Positions 29,654-38,154 are shown, numbered from the stretch's first letter. The stretch is 51,457 nucleotides of DNA from JAYUDN01 sp043739785 (GCA_043739785.1 JAYUDN010000003.1:1-51457), one strand, 5' to 3'. Notes: a model not told the origin generated them from the sequence alone. Made by a program: numbers and translations.

Positions 29654-31795
29654 ATGGATATCAACCGGCTCAAGACCCCGATACGTATCGTAAGCAGTAT
29701 AGCCTCTATGCTGCTTTTTGTCCATATTGTGGGGACCTATATCTATGTCGGAGGTGAACAAATCGGAGAGGTAGGGGGATCTATCAGTATCGGTATCGTG
29801 GGAGAGGCCCCAGGGGACCTCTTCAATCCCCTTGAATACGGAAAAAATACCTATAAGGATATGATTTTTCGTTTCATGTTTCGCTCTCCGGTTCGAGGAA
29901 TTCCTGATGGACGCGGGTATTCGAATGACCTGGCGAATTGTGATCTCTCGAATGTAGTAAATATATCATGTCATATTTTTGATAACTCCCTCTGGTCAGA
30001 TGGATCAAAGGTGAGTGCACAGGATGTTATTGCCACCTACCAAGCTCTCAAAACGCAAGGAGTGAATCCGAAAATTGCAGATCTTATTGCTTCCCTGGAT
30101 ATCTCAGGATCTGGGCAAGATTTTACTCTCAAATCAAATGGATGACTCAATCCTCTGGTCCTCGAACTCCTCACCTATCCTATCGTTCGATCGGATATGA
30201 TCGAGCTCATCAAGACAAAGCGTATCAATAAGTCGAATTTTATCAACTCTGGCCCCTACACCTATATCGATAGTGGGGTGGATCCGGTCTTTGGGTTTGA
30301 CCGTGTCACCCTCGAACGCTCTCCTCAGAACGGGAAAAGCGTATGGATCGAAAAATATATTTTCAAGTTTTTTGATGATCGAACCCAGCTCGAAAAAAAT
30401 ATCGACACCCTCCATATCGTCCTTCCTACGAAGGATCAGAATGCCAAAAACATAGAAAGTCCGCGTTTTGCAGAAATAGCCTACAATACGTTTGAATATA
30501 TCTGACTTTTTTTCCAGTCAGAACGAGTGGTTCCAGACCTTCGCCAGTCGCTTGCGATCTCTCTCTCGAACTCCCTTTCTGGCAACATAGAACCTGGAGA
30601 TACTCCTATTTCGAACATATTTTTTTCTCAGACTCCGATGTTCCCGACCCAAGCAAGCTCACCACTCGCTACGACCATGCGAGGTCTTGGATATACGAAA
30701 CGAGATGAGATCCTCAGTCATATTGCCGAAACGCCCATCATCCTCACCGGCTGAGCGATCGAGTATGAGAAAAATACCTTTTTCCAGTATCCAAGTACAA
30801 AAAAGGTTTACTTTGCTAGTGGAGATGAGATCAGCATCGCCCTATCGGGAAATGTACCGTCGAATGTCCAAAAAATAGAGATCAATGGGTATGCCCTCCA
30901 AGAGTATACACCTGGAAATAATCGTTTTGTATATCGTGTTTCTCCAGAGAACCAGAACCTCCTCGAAGGGAAAAATCAGTACATGCTGACCTTTACCTAT
31001 GCCGATGGACGCGCATCTGATACGGAAACCCTCACGATTTATTATATCAAAGATCCGCTCGCACGAAAAAATATCGAACAAGAGATCAATCAAACCTACC
31101 TCACGAAGCTCAATAGTCCCGAAGAAGTCGCTAAGAGGCAAGTCCTCGTGCAAAAAGAAAAAGAAAAAGCGGAAGCCTTGGATCCTCGGTACTACTACGA
31201 TGCCAACTATAAGCCATTCGAGATGAAGCTCTACGTGATGAATGAGCCTCGAGAAAATATAGCCTATGGGAAGAAAATAGAGACGAACCTGATGAGTCTC
31301 GGGATGAAGGTTCATATCGAAGAGATCAACCAAAAGATGCTCTCTGAAGAACTGGATAAGGGAGAGAAAAACTACGATATGATCCTCATCGGATTCGAGA
31401 CAAATCCGAAACGAACCCAGCTTTCGCAATTCTTTGAGAGCAGCCGAGGGGCAAAAGGGATCAATTTCTCCAAAATCAAAAATAAAACCCTTGATGATCT
31501 CTTCTCGAATTACAAAATCGCAACCAATACATGAGCCTTTGATACCATAGAGCAGGGTATGCTCAGCCTCTTCCAGAAAGAATCTATCCTTCTTCCTATA
31601 GCCTCGCCGTCCACCCATATTGCCCTCGATCGCAATCTCAAAGGAGTCGAAAGTTTTCCAGTATTTTGAGATATTCGTAATCTTGATATACTGCTTTCAA
31701 AGACTCGCATCAAAGAAGTATTTCTCATGAAGCTTGAGGGAAAGTCTCTCAGTAACTTCTTCGAATGGATTATGAACCCTACAATGTATGAATAA
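29654..31795 (+). CDS. Peptide-binding protein, SBP_bac_5/OppA-like, membrane-anchored
   Basis: 713 residues. One N-terminal helix (residues 10-32) without a lipobox Cys anchors it. Features of family 5 solute-binding proteins: SISIGIVGEAPGDLFNPL, DNSLWSDGSKVSAQDVIATY (the canonical W.DG.....DV..T block) and a late IEEINQKMLSEELDKGEKNYDMILIGF segment. It should bind oligopeptides outside the membrane. No permease or ATPase gene is adjacent, so it may feed a distant transporter. Four UGA Gly codons. It overlaps the next gene by 8 nt, and secG, this gene and the membrane protein form one unit. Confidence 0.9.
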
Positions 31796-32774
31796 CCTCG
31801 TCATCCCGGCATGGGAAATGCTCCTCCGGTTTACTTCTATCAAAAAATTTAACTTTATCCCTTCTTTTGTAGGGATGTTGTGGCTTTTTGTCATTCTCCT
31901 CTACCAAACTACCTTTACCTATGTCTATATCTTCCACAAGAAGGATGCCCTTCTAGAATCGCTCGCTATCCTCGCCCACAAAACCTACTTTGTAGAAGTG
32001 ATCATCGGACTGATACTGCTCTTCGTCCTCTATATGATCATCACTCCTATCGCTGAGGGAGGGATCGTCGAGATGATACATACCTATCGAAAGAGCGATG
32101 GAGAAAAAGAATTGAGAAGTTATGAGGGTTTTTTCCGTGCCTTGAAACACTATCTTCCCCTTTTCGAGGTCCACAATCTCATAGCTATCTTCCGCCCCCT
32201 CTCCGTTATTACCTTCTATATACTGCTCCTTCGAATCTTTGGTTCGGAGTATCTCCTCGCTATTTCTCTGACCATGGGAGGATACCTCATCTTCGCATTC
32301 TTTATGAATATGTGTTTCGCCTATGCCAAGTTTTTTGTTATTTTTGAGGATAAAAGTGCGCTTCAGGCCCTGGCCGCATCGACCAGTATGACGGTCAATC
32401 ATATTGACGTGACCTTACACCTCTACTATACGACGCTTCTCGTATACCTTCGTACAATCCTTGCGGCCCTCTTTTTCTTCGGGTTACCGTTTATTACTTC
32501 CGCGGTGATTACGTTTTTCACGTTGATTACGATTAAGCTGATTCTTCTCACGATTTTCGGAATTGTCACATTGATATTTTTTATATTTTTGACCTACCTC
32601 AACTCTACACTTGAGATTTTTGTCGAAGCGACGTGGTATGAGGCGTATATGATCAATCGAAAGGCAGATACACTCGAAGAAAATACTCGCGGTGAATCCA
32701 ATCATCACCATGGTAACGAGGGAGGGGCGGTGCACCACGGTCATGATGCCCATCATGTTGAACTCTTGGCATAA
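31788..32774 (+). CDS. Multi-pass membrane protein with His-rich C-terminus
   Basis: 328 residues with about six hydrophobic helices (roughly 22-50, 65-85, 125-150, 155-180, 205-235, 240-270). The loop between helices 4 and 5 has FFVIFEDKSALQALAASTSM, the (D/E)-K....AL..S pattern seen in DUF4013-like and glycerophosphodiesterase-associated membrane domains. The last 30 residues carry ten His (SNHHHGNEGGAVHHGHDAHH), a likely metal-binding tail. It starts inside the end of the peptide-binding protein gene. No UGA codon is used. Specific function unknown. Confidence 0.85.
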   Translation: MNNLVIPAWEMLLRFTSIKKFNFIPSFVGMLWLFVILLYQTTFTYVYIFHKKDALLESLAILAHKTYFVEVIIGLILLFVLYMIITPIAEGGIVEMIHTYRKSDGEKELRSYEGFFRALKHYLPLFEVHNLIAIFRPLSVITFYILLLRIFGSEYLLAISLTMGGYLIFAFFMNMCFAYAKFFVIFEDKSALQALAASTSMTVNHIDVTLHLYYTTLLVYLRTILAALFFFGLPFITSAVITFFTLITIKLILLTIFGIVTLIFFIFLTYLNSTLEIFVEATWYEAYMINRKADTLEENTRGESNHHHGNEGGAVHHGHDAHHVELLA

Positions 32775-32777
32775 ACC

Positions 32778-33506
32778 CTATTCGATATTCATACCGTCGA
32801 CTTCGGTCTTGAGTGTGGCAGATTCGGTATGCACTCTCGGATTGTAGTAACTATAGATGAGCTTGATGAGGTCATCTTTCTTGACTTCTTCTGACCGCAG
32901 CCCGATCGCATCGAGAGACGTTTTTATGATAGAGAGTCGCTCATGATTTCCCTTTCGCATGATATCGATGCGTTGTCGGTTGAGTCGTATGTCGGTGATA
33001 TTCTCGTCCTGATTGAGCGCTGACCAGAAAGTCTTGAACACTCCGAAAAAATCAGTCTTCCGGACGCTTTCATTGTTCTCTTGGTCGAAAGGTATGACGA
33101 TAAAAAAATCCTTTTTCATTATCTGGGCCAGGTCCACGAGGTTCATCAGGAAGTCTACATATTTATAGGTTTGTTCTTGGAGGAGTGGGTTCGATTGCTT
33201 CAGAGCCAGGTTTTTCAGTCGGTTGATATAGGATTCGATATCGACCTTGAGTGAACGGATGATAATCTGGATCGGAAAATTGAGGGCATTGAGGAATCGC
33301 TGGTAGGAAATGAGTATCGCATCTTGTTCTTCGGTGCTTTTGAGATTAAAGTTCATCGCGTGGACCCGAAGGACCATACGAGAAGATCCATCCTTCATAA
33401 TAATCAGATTATCTCGGATTTCAGAAAATGGAAGGTACCGCTGGGTACTGGCATCAGGATTGGGTTTTTTTCCAGATTGTACTGATTTTTGAGTTTTACT
33501 GTCCAT
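32778..33506 (-). CDS. TraC/VirB4 N-terminal-like T4SS protein
   Basis: 242 residues, soluble, starting MDSKTQKSVQSGKKPNPDAS. The core (YLPFSEIRDNLIIMKDGSSR, VLRVHAMNFNLKSTEEQDAI, YQRFLNALNFPIQIIIRSLK) is the part that precedes the motor domain in TraC/VirB4 ATPases and in CPR exists as a separate gene next to prgI. It lacks any Walker motif. It likely assembles with PrgI and the VirB4-like ATPase at the inner membrane. It lies 6 nt after the prgI stop and converges with the 31788 membrane protein gene. Confidence 0.85.
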   Translation of the reverse strand: MDSKTQKSVQSGKKPNPDASTQRYLPFSEIRDNLIIMKDGSSRMVLRVHAMNFNLKSTEEQDAILISYQRFLNALNFPIQIIIRSLKVDIESYINRLKNLALKQSNPLLQEQTYKYVDFLMNLVDLAQIMKKDFFIVIPFDQENNESVRKTDFFGVFKTFWSALNQDENITDIRLNRQRIDIMRKGNHERLSIIKTSLDAIGLRSEEVKKDDLIKLIYSYYNPRVHTESATLKTEVDGMNIE

Positions 33507-33512
33507 AGTGGT

Positions 33513-33935
33513 TTAGATTTTTCAGAATTTATCTTCGATATCTCCTTTGAGTACAGAGTCAAGACTTCACTTATCGAACCCGGTTTGTTTTTGTTGATTT
33601 CCTCCGCGAGGGACATAGCCGATCATAATCTCAGGATAACTGTCAGTGCCCTTCGACCAGATGCGTTCTTTGACATTGAGAGAAAGTCGAAGGAGGTTGA
33701 GGAGCCACGGGAGGAAGGTCATTTCAGAAATTTTAACCAAGGCGATGATAATACCTATGATAATAACCGGAACGGCAATAATAGCTGCTAGATCCGCTCC
33801 AATCTGAGGTTCGAGGGTTTTGAAAATCGTATATCCCATCCCCCCCCAAAGCATCATCACGATAATCTGTCGCAGAGAAAGTCCAGCAACAATAATATCT
33901 TCATTTTCGATTTGTATAGGGATTTTGTACTGCAT
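33513..33935 (-). CDS. PrgI/VirB3-like T4SS membrane protein
   Basis: 140 residues. A short N-terminal strand (YKIPIQIENEDIIVAGLSLRQ) is followed by two helices (IIVMMLWGGMGYTIFK and AAIIAVPVIIIGIIIALV), the arrangement of the PrgI family, the VirB3 equivalent of Gram-positive-type systems. The start QYKIPIQIE...I..GLS.RQ is the family signature. Past a TGA at 33567 the protein gains 17 residues to TAA. Operon with the TraC-N-like gene; promoter at 34026-34054. Confidence 0.88.
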
Positions 33936-34025
33936 ATTTTGGTGAAGTGGAATTCGATGATGGGTGGGTGTTTTCTCGGGTCTGTTCTTCTCTTTCTCGC
34001 TTTCCTTTGCGGTTTGTTTTAAGTT

Positions 34026-34054
34026 AGTATATCCTAAGATAGGTGAAACCGCAA
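34026..34054 (-). promoter_or_regulatory. Promoter of the prgI operon
   Basis: Minus strand: TTGCGG (34054-34049), 17-nt spacer, TATACT (34031-34026). The -35 is half of an inverted repeat TTGCGGTTT/AAACCGCAA (34007-34015 with 34046-34054), which may be an operator or an mRNA hairpin. Confidence 0.65.
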
Positions 34055-34073
34055 GATAATTCTACCATTTCTT

Positions 34074-34101
34074 TTGACTTTTCGGAGCTTCATCGTATAA
34101 A
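34074..34101 (+). promoter_or_regulatory. Promoter of secF
   Basis: TTGACT (34074-34079), 16-nt spacer, TATAAA (34096-34101), 22 nt before the start codon. Confidence 0.75.
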
Positions 34102-34123
34102 CTCCAGAGAATAACTTCCATTT

Positions 34124-35095
34124 ATGAACACTTTTTCGTTTATTGCCTTTCGAAAGAAATTTTACGCCATTGCCCTTACGCTGGTTGTGATATCTCTTCT
34201 CTCTCCGCTTCTGTTCAACCTGAGACTTGGTATCGATATGACAGGTTGAGTACAGCTCGAGTATACCTGTGAAACCGTGTGTCCTGATATCAGTGTTGTC
34301 AAGAGTCTCTCCGATGAGGTGAAAAAGACAATCGTTGTCGGTACCAAGGAAGTCATGAACGATATCAATATCTATAAAATAGCTGGACAAGAGACCATGG
34401 TGGTCGAAGCCGGATTCAATAAGGAAAATGCCACCGATGTGCAGATGGAAACCCTGAAAACGCAGTTTAAAGATGATCTCACTACAAAGCTTGCTTCTAT
34501 AAATAGTACGAAGTTCACCCTTTCCCGCCACGTGAATATCGGGGAATCCTTCGGAGCCTATATCAAGAAATCAGGATATATCACCCTGACTATCGCGATT
34601 ATCGCGATTTCTCTCTATATACAGTATGCCTTTCGTGGTTCTATCGCCGGGATGGCAAGCTGGCCATTCGCGGTCGTAACCGGACTTTCCCTCATCCATG
34701 ATGTGATTATCGCCTTCGGACTCTATGTGATCACCTCGTTCTTTTTTCCAGAGTTTAAGATCGATACCTTCTTTCTGACCGCGATGCTGACAATCCTCGG
34801 GTACTCTATCAATGATACCATCGTCGTCATGGACCGAATACGCTCCAATCTGAAGGAAAAGGCTGCCGCGAAGCAATCATTCCCCGTTCTCATCGATACC
34901 GCTATCCATGATACACTGAGACGTTCACTCTTTACTTCTCTGACAGTCGTCATCGTTCTCTTCTCGATGTTCCTCTTCGGACCACAGAGTCTCAGAGGAT
35001 TCTCCCTCGCTCTCCTCTATGGTACGATCGTCGGAACCTACTCATCCGTCTGTATCGCTGCTCCTCTCCTCTTCGACATTACCAAGAAGCATTAA
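34124..35095 (+). CDS. secF: Protein translocase subunit SecF
   Basis: 323 residues. First helix (FYAIALTLVVISLLSPLLF), then RLGIDMTGGVQLEY, the SecD/F D1 motif, whose second Gly is TGA. A periplasmic domain follows (to about residue 145), then five helices with SIAGMASWPFAVVTGLSLIHDVIIAF, LTILGYSINDTIVVMDRIR (D5 motif) and LRRSLFTSLTVVIVL. SecDF uses the proton gradient to pull exported proteins across. SecD is not in this window. Confidence 0.95.
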
Positions 35096-35099
35096 TCTA

Positions 35100-35120
35100 T
35101 TCCCCGTATGGGGATTTTTT
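35100..35120 (+). terminator. Terminator of secF
   Basis: CCCC-GTAT-GGGG followed by ATTTTTT, 7 nt after the stop. Confidence 0.85.
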
Positions 35121-35139
35121 ATACCTTAATTTTTTCTTT

Positions 35140-35454
35140 TTGGAAAATAACTATGCGGTTCTCTTCCCACTAGGAACGTGAGTTCATAAAACCCAAGAAG
35201 GTAGGTCTTTACAGTCTTTCCCGAATGGATATAGAATCGTATTCTGAAGACTTATGAATACATATAGAACGAAGGTTCGGTATAGCTGAGCCGTGGCTAT
35301 ACTGCTTACAGATGAACAATATTCAAAACTTCAAAAACTACCATATGACCTTGTTGGGGCATACATTGAACAACTTCATAATGAGATAAAAGGCCGTGTA
35401 GTAGACCTAGTTAAAAGTGAAGAACATGTACCACAACAATTACTCGCCGCTTAA
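35140..35454 (+). CDS. Small uncharacterised protein, TTG start likely
   Basis: 104 residues if started at TTG 35140 (ENNYAVLFPLGTGVHKTQ...); the only in-frame ATG is at codon 41, which would give 64 residues. Three TGA are read as Gly, ending LLAA-TAA. The second half is helical and charged (LPYDLVGAYIEQLHNEIKGR). Not recognised. It follows the secF terminator closely. Moderate confidence because both start and family are unclear. Confidence 0.55.
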
Positions 35455-35523
35455 AATAAGAAATAAATTTTACTTTTTCGAAATCATTCCTATAATCCGC
35501 AGGCGTTTGGATAGGAGTCATTT

Positions 35524-35599
35524 GCACCCATAGCTCAATTGGAAGAGTAGCGGTCTTCGAAGCCGTTGGTTGTAGGTTCGAACCCTACTGGGTGCACCA
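35524..35599 (+). tRNA. tRNA-Arg (TCG)
   Basis: Acceptor GCACCCA/TGGGTGC, discriminator A, encoded CCA. Anticodon loop CTTCGAA gives TCG. D loop AATTGGAA has the A20 identity base of tRNA-Arg. T-arm GTAGGTTCGAACCCTAC. Unlike the other four tRNAs in the window it is not followed by a 3'-end hairpin element; tRNA-Leu(GAG) begins 108 nt later. Confidence 0.93.
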
Positions 35600-35707
35600 T
35601 TGATATAGTTAAGCAGAGAGATATTAGCACTTAGGTTTTAGATCAGAAACCACCTCATGTTTCTGTGTTCCACTAATTTCTAATAACTAATATCTAAATA
35701 CTATTGA

Positions 35708-35791
35708 GCCCGGGTGGTGGAATGGTAGACACGTACGCTTGAGGTGCGTATGCCGAAAGGTGTGTGGGTTCAAGTCCCATCTCGGGCACCA
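35708..35791 (+). tRNA. tRNA-Leu (GAG)
   Basis: 84 nt with a long variable arm (TGCCGAAAGGTGT), as in type II tRNAs. Acceptor GCCCGGG/CTCGGGC, encoded CCA (35789-35791), anticodon loop TTGAGGT giving GAG. Confidence 0.95.
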
Positions 35792-35801
35792 GTAAAAATA
35801 T

Positions 35802-35831
35802 AAACTTCTTATGAAAATAGGAAGTTTTTTT
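35802..35831 (+). terminator. Terminator behind tRNA-Leu(GAG)
   Basis: AAACTTC...GAAGTTT stem followed by a T run, 10 nt after CCA. The same terminator recurs at 36163-36192, together with a copy of the tRNA 3' end. Confidence 0.85.
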
Positions 35832-35847
35832 GTTTTCAAAACTTCTT

Positions 35848-35951
35848 GGGACTTGAATCCGAGCGTTTTTATGAGAAATGCCTTGAATGGCATTTCGAAA
35901 GCGAGGAAAGCCGGCACGCGGCTAGAGCGTGAAGTCCCATCTCGGGCACCA
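35848..35951 (+). repeat. tRNA-3'-end hairpin element behind tRNA-Leu(GAG)
   Basis: Starts 56 nt after the tRNA. GGGACTTGAA (35848-35857) is the exact complement of the tRNA's TTCAAGTCCC; after an 74-nt core with hairpins, AAGTCCCATCTCGGGCACCA (35932-35951) repeats the last 20 nt of the tRNA (35772-35791) exactly. The core shares AGCGAGGA with the other elements but has its own hairpin AGCCG/CGGCT. A terminator follows directly. Confidence 0.88.
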
Positions 35952-35960
35952 TAAAAATTA

Positions 35961-35995
35961 AGCTCTCGTTCGAAAGAACGGGAGATTTATTTTTA
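35961..35995 (+). terminator. Terminator after the tRNA-Leu(GAG) element
   Basis: CTCTCGTTC-GAAA-GAACGGGAG followed by T-rich sequence. Nearly the same terminator closes the tRNA-Leu(CAG) element at 36925-36957. Confidence 0.85.
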
Positions 35996-36010
35996 TAATT
36001 TGTATGAGAG

Positions 36011-36193
36011 TTACTTGAACAGAGAACTTTTTCGAAATGAAATGAAGAAAAAAGAAAGCCAATCGAATTTGGCTTTCGACTTCGAGCTGTCTCCTGCAAG
36101 GAGTGAAATGAAATGGAACGACTAAAAGGAACAAGTCCCATCTCTCTCCCCAGTAAAAATCTAGACTTCTTATGAAAATAGGAAGTTTTTTTG
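36011..36193 (+). repeat. Second, degenerate copy of the tRNA-Leu(GAG) 3' element with terminator
   Basis: A diverged inverted T-arm (ACTTGAA at 36013) leads through a 110-nt core (with AAAGCCAA...TTTGGCTTT hairpin at 36053-36075) to 36132-36193. That last part matches the tRNA 3' end plus its terminator (35771-35832) over about 60 nt with five or six changes, four of them in the acceptor strand, so it could no longer mimic the tRNA end. Confidence 0.75.
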
Positions 36194-36228
36194 TGCTTTT
36201 CTGTTTGTTTCATATAATCAACTCCGCC

Positions 36229-36633
36229 ATGGATACCAACGCCCTTCTCATCGAATATTCGAAACAGCCACCGAATAAGTGAATCCTCGAAAATCCTACG
36301 ATTCGTCACCGGGAAACCAATCGAGTGTGCGCTGATGTCGTGGAGGTGTTTCTGATGATTGATGAAGGGAAACTCACAGATTTCTCCTTCGATGGATACA
36401 TGTCGATCGTCGCGACGGCAGTGACCTCGATCGTCGGAGAAGCCCTTGTCGGAATGTCACTTCTCGATATACTGAGGCTTGATGAAGCCTATGTACGATC
36501 GTTTATCGGTGATGGTATCTCTCCACGTCGAAGAAATGCCTCCCTTATGTGACTCCTTGCGGTGAAAAATGCTATCCACAAGTATCTCGAAGATGGAGTC
36601 GTCGAGGACTTCCAAAATGTGCAGGTGGATTAG
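36229..36633 (+). CDS. IscU/NifU-N-like protein lacking two of three cluster cysteines
   Basis: 134 residues with the whole IscU/SufU fold pattern: ENPTIRHRE, CADVVEVFLMIDEGKLTDFSFDGYMSIVATAVTSIVGEALVG, then SLLDIL and SPRRRNASLMGLLAVKNAIHKYLED. CAD corresponds to the first CGD ligand; the GC that should follow the FDG strand is GY, and the third Cys before the RR..CA..-like C-terminal helix is absent. It may no longer assemble Fe-S clusters, or do so with other ligands. Two TGA are used. It sits alone between tRNA-Leu genes; no cysteine desulfurase is nearby. Confidence 0.82.
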
Positions 36634-36635
36634 TT

Positions 36636-36659
36636 TGTGCATTTCTTCTAAAATGCACA
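36636..36659. terminator. Hairpin after the IscU-like gene
   Basis: TGTGCATTT/AAATGCACA (9 bp, 6-nt loop), 3 nt after the stop and 20 nt before tRNA-Leu(CAG). No proper T run, so termination is uncertain; it may insulate or be a processing site. Confidence 0.55.
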
Positions 36660-36678
36660 TTGCTTATTCGATTAACAT

Positions 36679-36762
36679 GCCCAGGTGGTGGAATGGTAGA
36701 CACGTACGTCTCAGACGCGTATGCCGCAAGGTGTGAGGGTTCAAATCCCTTTCTGGGCACCA
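36679..36762 (+). tRNA. tRNA-Leu (CAG)
   Basis: 84 nt, acceptor GCCCAGG/TCTGGGC region, encoded CCA (36760-36762), type II variable arm, anticodon loop CTCAGAC giving CAG. Most of the 5' half is identical to tRNA-Leu(GAG), so the two probably arose by duplication. Confidence 0.95.
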
Positions 36763-36809
36763 TTTAAAAGCAAAAAAAGAATAATCATATTATGAATAAA
36801 AGGAGTTTA

Positions 36810-36916
36810 GGGATTTGAATCCGAGCGTCTGTAGAAGTGACCTAAGTTACTTGTACAGCGAGGAGAGTCCCGAGTACTCGGGACGGAGGAACGACCAAAT
36901 CCCTTTCTGGGCACCA
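36810..36916 (+). repeat. tRNA-3'-end hairpin element behind tRNA-Leu(CAG)
   Basis: Starts 47 nt after the tRNA. GGGATTTGAA (36810-36819) is the exact complement of the tRNA's TTCAAATCCC. The core has AGCGAGGAGA and the perfect 18-nt palindrome GTCCCGAGTACTCGGGAC (36867-36884). The direct copy (36896-36916) repeats the last 21 nt of the tRNA (36742-36762) exactly, ending in CCA. A terminator follows. Confidence 0.9.
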
Positions 36917-36924
36917 GTATAACT

Positions 36925-36957
36925 AAGCTCTCGTTCGCAAGAACGGGAGATTTTTTT
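36925..36957 (+). terminator. Terminator after the tRNA-Leu(CAG) element
   Basis: CTCTCGTTC-GCAA-GAACGGGAG then A and seven T. Same family as 35961-35995. Confidence 0.88.
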
Positions 36958-36987
36958 ATAGTTATATGAGAGATTAGAATCCAATTT

Positions 36988-38052
36988 CTAAATACTTTTG
37001 CGAATATATTCAAAACTCCCCCCATTTTCCACCCATTGAGAAAGAGTATCTACGAGCAGTTTAAACTTTTCTGGACCGAGTCGTGAACCAAAGTTCTTGA
37101 GAAGAAATGCTTTTTCGGAGTTGAGTTCCCCCGGGCTATATACTCTTTTTCCATATTTCTCTTCAAGATATCGAGCTATTTTTTTGATGGATGCTAGGTT
37201 GATCGTATAAGATTTTCCACCGTTTTCGATAAATCGAACAGCTTCTATATTTCTGATTTCCATATTTACAATCGATGAAACGAATTGTCTTTCTAATGGG
37301 ACTTCTATATTGAGATTGGATTTTGTATTGTCGGGATCTTTTGTCCTTATAACGAAGACTATACTGATAGCCACAACAATAAGAACGATAAAAAATAGTA
37401 CCATAAGTGGCGCCATAAAGAGAAAAAAGAATGCAAAGAGCAAGTAAAAAAAGAGAAACCAGAAGGGTATTCATCGAAATATCTTAGATGAGACACTTTC
37501 GGTTTTTGAGATAACTCAGATAAGAATAAAAAAGATGACAGCTGGAGCTCAAGCGAACATCATCCCAACTAACGTGAGAGTGAGTAGTCCAACCTCCATT
37601 GAGCATCAAACATTGCTATACCTTCCTATTCCTAATGGGTTAGCTCCAATACTACTCGCTTCACACAGTGGAAAACTGAGTAACAATAGCACACTCAAGA
37701 GAGGAATTCCAATAAGAGACACCATCTTTAAAGTTTTATATACATTTTCTAAAAGCGCCTGATTTTCAGGATTTTTTTCATTAGTTCATAATATGTTGTT
37801 TCAATCGAATCATAAAGTATATGTTCTATATCCAAAATATACTCATCCAATAAGTCAGATCAATGGTATAATGTAATATTTGGAAATTACAAGTAAGTAT
37901 ACATAATATTGAGTAGCATAGAGGCTATATCATAATTTTAAAAAAATTATTTGTCAAATCAAATATACTGTGATAAATATCAATAAACCATTTTTAACAG
38001 AAGGCCATAAGAGTTTATTGTTTCTTTGAATTCAAGAGTTATAAATATTCAT
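36988..38052 (-). CDS. Multi-pass membrane protein, C-terminal soluble domain
   Basis: 354 residues rebuilt across about ten TGA; in the standard code only the last third is seen. Hydrophobic helices: about 20-40, 50-70, 75-90, 125-145, 165-190 and a very hydrophobic block at 205-255 (FLFFYLLFAFFFLFMAPLMVLFFIVLIVVAISIVFVI region). The C-terminal 100 residues are soluble (IKKIARYLEEKYGKRVYSPG, LGPEKFKLLVDTLSQW). Not recognised. AT-rich with heavy UGA use in the membrane part. It diverges from rarA. Confidence 0.82.
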
Positions 38053-38100
38053 ATAGAGAAATTAATCTAATGATTTTATAAAATAAATGTTAGGTATCTA

Positions 38101-38129
38101 TTGGCAATTAAATATACTAGCACTATACT
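38101..38129 (+). promoter_or_regulatory. Promoter of rarA
   Basis: TTGGCA (38101-38106), 17-nt spacer, TATACT (38124-38129), 25 nt before the start codon. Confidence 0.82.
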
Positions 38130-38154
38130 ATAACATGGATTATTTAGCAAATTT

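Noticed and set aside
35708..36957. Integrated island flanked by tRNA att repeats
   Set aside because: The space between direct copies is only 100-200 bp without an integrase, and the inverted T-arm copy is not expected from site-specific integration; kept only as an alternative for the origin of the elements.
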